From assembly GCA_007133255.1 (NCBI GenBank), contig SLMY01000147.1, forward strand, positions 1 to 8,740: a DNA stretch of 8,740 nt, in the 5' to 3' direction. A program made the translations under genes and the position numbers. The notes beneath the pieces were generated by a model. The model made no database searches. It saw nothing but the letters and a program-made list of their open reading frames with translations, and was not told where the DNA came from. Of the stretch, positions 6,669 through 8,740 are shown piece after piece. Position 1 is the first letter of the stretch. Every line of letters starts with the position of its first letter. Source of the stretch: Clostridiales bacterium. GTDB lineage: Bacteria; Bacillota; Clostridia; Saccharofermentanales; UBA5734.

Positions 6669-6674
6669 ATTATA
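6669..6674 (-). promoter_or_regulatory. Possible -10 element of the lipoprotein gene
   Basis: A perfect TATAAT reads on the minus strand just upstream of the lipoprotein SD, but no convincing -35 lies at 16-18 bases and there is no TG extension. The leader would be only about 35 bases long. Confidence 0.35.
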
Positions 6675-6721
6675 CGTGAATTTCTGAAAATGTGTAGTAA
6701 AGCTGAAAACGCAGCGATTAA

Positions 6722-6750
6722 TTGCCTGAAGATTGGAATTGAGGCATAAT
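6722..6750 (+). promoter_or_regulatory. Candidate promoter of the VTT-domain gene
   Basis: TTGCCT (6722-6727) and CATAAT (6745-6750) are 17 bases apart. A second candidate, TTGCGG (6765-6770) with GATAAT (6787-6792) at 16 bases, lies slightly downstream. Either could serve the gene starting at 6854. This 224-base gap is a divergent promoter region with the minus-strand lipoprotein gene. Confidence 0.45.
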
Positions 6751-6853
6751 AGGAATGGATTGTTTTGCGGGTATAGTCAGAATACTGATAATTTTAGTCA
6801 GTCTGGCCAGATGAATCTCAAACTCTATCAATCCAGCTGGAAAGGTCAATGAC

Positions 6854-7648
6854 ATGTTATTTTACTCAAATGTAACGAATGGGCTAAAGCGTTTGATTCC
6901 TTTCAGGATAGCGGCAATATTAGTGTTGATCCTTGCGACTGTTTTGTTTGTGGTCAGGTGTTATACGCTCGTAACTGATTGGAATCTGTTTTTTGATGCT
7001 TTATCTGAGACAACTGTTTATGCGATGGCTTTTTTGATCGTTCTTTTCGCTGTAAAAAGCATCTTGTGGTTTATTCCCCTGAAATTAATTTATTTGACAG
7101 CCGGATTTCTATTGCCTGCCACTCAGGCGATTATAATTGTATATCTAGGACTGGCGCTTGAGTTGTCAATCGGGTTTTACATTGGCCGTAAGTCTAATCT
7201 GGTTCGAATCAGACCGATCATGAACAAGTATAAGGTTTCAAGATGGATTGTGGCTTCAGCTGAGCGCCATGGTTCGCTTGGCTGTTTTTCGGTTCGCTTC
7301 CTGCCAACACCGCCAGCGGAGGTGACAAATATTTTTTTCGGATCGATCGATATCCGCTATATTGAATATCTGTTCGCGTCTTTGTTAGGCCTGACTCCGG
7401 CAATGATACCGGTTGTTTTTGTCGGTCGAAGCGCTGCCGATCCGCTGTCACGTGATTTCATCATTCCATTTTCGATCAGCCTGGTGATTGTTATCTTATC
7501 AATGATGATAGCAGGATTTATTAAGAAACGTCACCAGGACCAGGATAGCTTGCTGGCAGCGGATTCTATAAGTGAAAAGCCAGAACAGAGAGAAAAAGCG
7601 AAGCACAAGACTGACGCTGATAAGAAGGCAAGTGCTTATTTAAAATAA
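6854..7648 (+). CDS. VTT/DedA-type membrane protein (TVP38/TMEM64 family)
   Basis: A 264-residue integral membrane protein. Hydrophobic segments lie at about residues 17-37, 55-75, 77-110 (a re-entrant or double segment), 169-191 and 203-223. The VTT core is recognisable from LIYLTAGFLLPATQAI, through LGLALELSIGFYIGR, to RFLPTPPAEVTNIFFGSIDI, matching the conserved pattern of an Arg-Phe-Leu-Pro turn and a later Asn and Gly. Related DedA-superfamily proteins are implicated in phospholipid movement across the membrane, but the substrate here cannot be read from sequence. The C-terminal 40 residues are a charged Lys/Glu/Asp-rich tail, probably cytoplasmic. The ATG is preceded by GGAAAGG with about 7 bases of spacing. 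It converges on the methyltransferase gene with 7 bases between the stop codons. Confidence 0.88.
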   Translation: MLFYSNVTNGLKRLIPFRIAAILVLILATVLFVVRCYTLVTDWNLFFDALSETTVYAMAFLIVLFAVKSILWFIPLKLIYLTAGFLLPATQAIIIVYLGLALELSIGFYIGRKSNLVRIRPIMNKYKVSRWIVASAERHGSLGCFSVRFLPTPPAEVTNIFFGSIDIRYIEYLFASLLGLTPAMIPVVFVGRSAADPLSRDFIIPFSISLVIVILSMMIAGFIKKRHQDQDSLLAADSISEKPEQREKAKHKTDADKKASAYLK

Positions 7649-7655
7649 CGCTGTA

Positions 7656-8243
7656 TCACTTGTTTCCTCTTGTTTTAGCGGCATATAAACGACTTCGCTT
7701 CTCAGCGATAAACACATAGTACCCATCTTTTTCGATAATTTTAACTCCGCCGAAAACAGAGATGAATTTTTCTTTATACCATTTTTTCCGCCTGGTGACC
7801 ATGAGCATTTTCCCGCCCAGAGCCAGACGATTAAAGCCTTTTTCGATAAAGTGTTTCGCCACACTAAAATCAGTGTGATAAGGCGGGTTTGATAAGATAA
7901 GCGTATAGCCGGTGTCATCTATTTGATTGAAGCCATCGCTTTGAATGATCCGAACCCCTGATACCTGGTTGATCTGGCTGTTTTGCCTGGCTAACCTGAT
8001 CGCGATTGGATCAATATCACACAAGGTGACCTGCTCCGAACCTATGAGCCTGGCCAGATAGATGCCGACTACGCCATATCCGCAGCCCAGATCAAGTACT
8101 TTATCTGTATTTGTGACAGAGGCGCAAGACAGCATAGCCGCGGTTCCAGGATCAAGTCCTCCCGGTGAAAACAGGGAGGGGTCGGTGTGAAAAGTCAGGT
8201 TTTCGTTATTAAGAGCTATTGTTAGCATCGCATAGTCACTCAT
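7656..8243 (-). CDS. Class I SAM methyltransferase, RsmC/YbxB-like
   Basis: A 195-residue cytoplasmic methyltransferase. Motif I, VLDLGCGYGVVG (49-60), binds S-adenosylmethionine; Asp76 in LCDIDP is the usual acidic ribose-binding position; SNPPYH (118-123) is the NPPY active-site motif typical of enzymes that methylate an exocyclic amine. The opening, with FHTDPSLFSPGGLDPGTA, is characteristic of the single-domain RsmC-like group (B. subtilis YbxB type), related to the enzyme that makes m2G1207 in 16S rRNA. The rRNA target is therefore likely but not proven. In Bacilli the ybxB gene lies near rplL-rpoB; that context is absent here. The ATG at 8243 fits the family start, though no strong SD is visible before it. 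The leader contains a hairpin described separately. Confidence 0.9.
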   Translation of the reverse strand: MSDYAMLTIALNNENLTFHTDPSLFSPGGLDPGTAAMLSCASVTNTDKVLDLGCGYGVVGIYLARLIGSEQVTLCDIDPIAIRLARQNSQINQVSGVRIIQSDGFNQIDDTGYTLILSNPPYHTDFSVAKHFIEKGFNRLALGGKMLMVTRRKKWYKEKFISVFGGVKIIEKDGYYVFIAEKRSRLYAAKTRGNK

Positions 8244-8297
8244 GGTTTATATCGCTAATCTCTGTTCATCAGCTAGCGGCCGAAGCTTTCCTAAAAG

Positions 8298-8343
8298 GCG
8301 AAACAGGCTCCAGCTTGAAACGACTACTCATCTGCCTGTTCGC
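8298..8343 (-). other. Hairpin in the methyltransferase leader
   Basis: GCGAAACAGGC (8298-8308) and GCCTGTTCGC (8334-8343) form a stem of about 10 bp with a single bulged base and a loop of about 25 bases. If transcription starts near 8345, this hairpin is at the very 5' end of the minus-strand mRNA. It has no T-run and is not a terminator; it could stabilise the mRNA or regulate it. Confidence 0.5.
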
Positions 8344-8351
8344 GCAAAGCT

Positions 8352-8380
8352 AGTGTAGCACAGCTTTCTGCTGTTGTCTG
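8352..8380 (-). promoter_or_regulatory. Candidate promoter of the methyltransferase gene
   Basis: On the minus strand CAGACA (8380-8375) is spaced 17 bases from TACACT (8357-8352), and the -10 is preceded by TGC, which gives an extended -10. The start would be near 8345, leaving a leader of about 100 bases. Confidence 0.5.
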
Positions 8381-8536
8381 TTACCTGACGGACAAATCAT
8401 GATGGACCTGTAGCCATGTGTTAAGGTATCGGACAATGATTTTTCTTGTCGTGGGCAAACTCCATCTGTCATACCCTTATCCGTTCCGATATTAGCTTTT
8501 CACGAAGTTAAGCAAAAAGCCCGGGCGGCGCAGTCG

Positions 8537-8565
8537 TTGACAAATATGTTTATACAAATTATAAT
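8537..8565 (+). promoter_or_regulatory. Perfect-consensus sigma-A promoter of the T-box transcript
   Basis: TTGACA (8537-8542) and TATAAT (8560-8565) match the consensus at all 12 positions with the optimal 17-base spacer. Transcription should begin near 8571-8573, directly ahead of the T-box leader. A perfect promoter suits a gene controlled afterwards by leader termination. Confidence 0.92.
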
Positions 8566-8571
8566 TAAATG

Positions 8572-8740
8572 AATAACGCGTAAAGACGATGAGGGAGACA
8601 GTAAGTTATTTTGAACGGTTCAGCGAGTCGGTGATAGTGAAAGTCCGATCCCATTAGAAATAAACTGAACATCACTCCTGAGTTCCGGACTGAAATGTTC
8701 TTGCAGAGTAAGTTGCGGCGGCATTCCACCGTTAGTTGGA
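8572..8740 (+). ncRNA. T-box riboswitch leader, 5' part, specifier AUC (Ile)
   Basis: A T-box leader senses uncharged tRNA and controls termination ahead of an aminoacyl-tRNA synthetase or amino-acid gene. The 5' stem I strand has GAGGGAGACAGTAAG (8591-8605) with the AGTA of the loop-E-like motif. The apical part has CAGCGAGTCGGTG and AAAGTCCGA (8621-8649). The 3' strand holds GAACATCACTCC (8667-8678) and ends at CGGACTGAAA, and a stem III-like segment CAGAGTAAGTTGCGG follows. Aligned with the well-studied glyQS leader, where GAAA precedes GGC and then A, the specifier here is ATC at 8671-8673, read by tRNA-Ile. The conserved T-box sequence, antiterminator, terminator and target gene lie beyond the window. 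The target is inferred to be ileS or another Ile-related gene. Confidence 0.85.

Larger units (their letters stand above)
8244..8530. other. Intergenic region, largely unexplained
   Basis: This 290-base stretch separates the minus-strand methyltransferase from the plus-strand T-box unit. Apart from the candidate minus-strand promoter and leader hairpin, it holds only a short GACAA/TTGTC hairpin (8432-8450) and a GCCCGGGC palindrome (8519-8526) beside an A-run. No tRNA, known small RNA or credible coding frame was recognised. Confidence 0.6.

Noticed and set aside
8353..8479. Roughly 40-codon minus-strand ORF upstream of the methyltransferase
   Set aside because: The purine stretch AAGGG is too close to the ATG to be a good SD, and the peptide has no recognisable feature. 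It also overlaps the candidate methyltransferase promoter.
8515..8530. Terminator on the minus strand (GCCCGGGC followed by T-run)
   Set aside because: The palindrome has no room for a loop, so it would not form a proper terminator hairpin.

Overview
The window looks like chromosomal DNA of a Bacillota (Firmicutes) bacterium, probably of clostridial type. The support is a T-box leader at the right edge, strong Shine-Dalgarno (SD) sites of the AGGAGG type, GTG and TTG starts, sigma-A-like promoters, and two gene neighbourhoods I recall from that phylum (PBP2 next to methylglyoxal synthase; dtd next to an MBL hydrolase). Base composition looks intermediate, not strongly AT-rich. I cannot name a genus. 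No tRNA, rRNA, CRISPR array, transposase or phage gene was seen.

Left part (1-2265): the C-terminal portion of a class B penicillin-binding protein of the PBP2 type is cut by the window edge. It is followed by a small methylglyoxal-synthase-fold protein that has lost nearly all the family's active-site motifs, then by a clear intrinsic terminator.

Centre (2266-5217): a promoter drives NADP-type glutamate dehydrogenase (gdhA), which runs with a 2-base gap into D-aminoacyl-tRNA deacylase (dtd) and ends at a long hairpin. An extended -10 promoter that touches this hairpin probably starts a metallo-beta-lactamase-fold hydrolase gene.

Right-centre (5256-6641, minus strand): a lipoprotein with a predicted beta-propeller body. 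Six 33-bp palindrome-bearing repeats sit in frame just before its lipoprotein signal peptide and lengthen the N-terminus by about 60 residues.

Right part (6660-8740): a VTT/DedA-type membrane protein converges on a RsmC/YbxB-like methyltransferase, with only 7 bases between the stop codons. A mostly unexplained region of about 290 bases follows. Then comes a perfect-consensus promoter and the 5' part of a T-box riboswitch whose specifier reads AUC (Ile), so the gene beyond the edge is probably ileS or another isoleucine-related gene.

Most genes are housekeeping and appear to sit in short separate transcription units. I see no multi-gene defence or mobile system. The most unusual items are the degenerate methylglyoxal-synthase-like protein and the in-frame repeat array in the lipoprotein.
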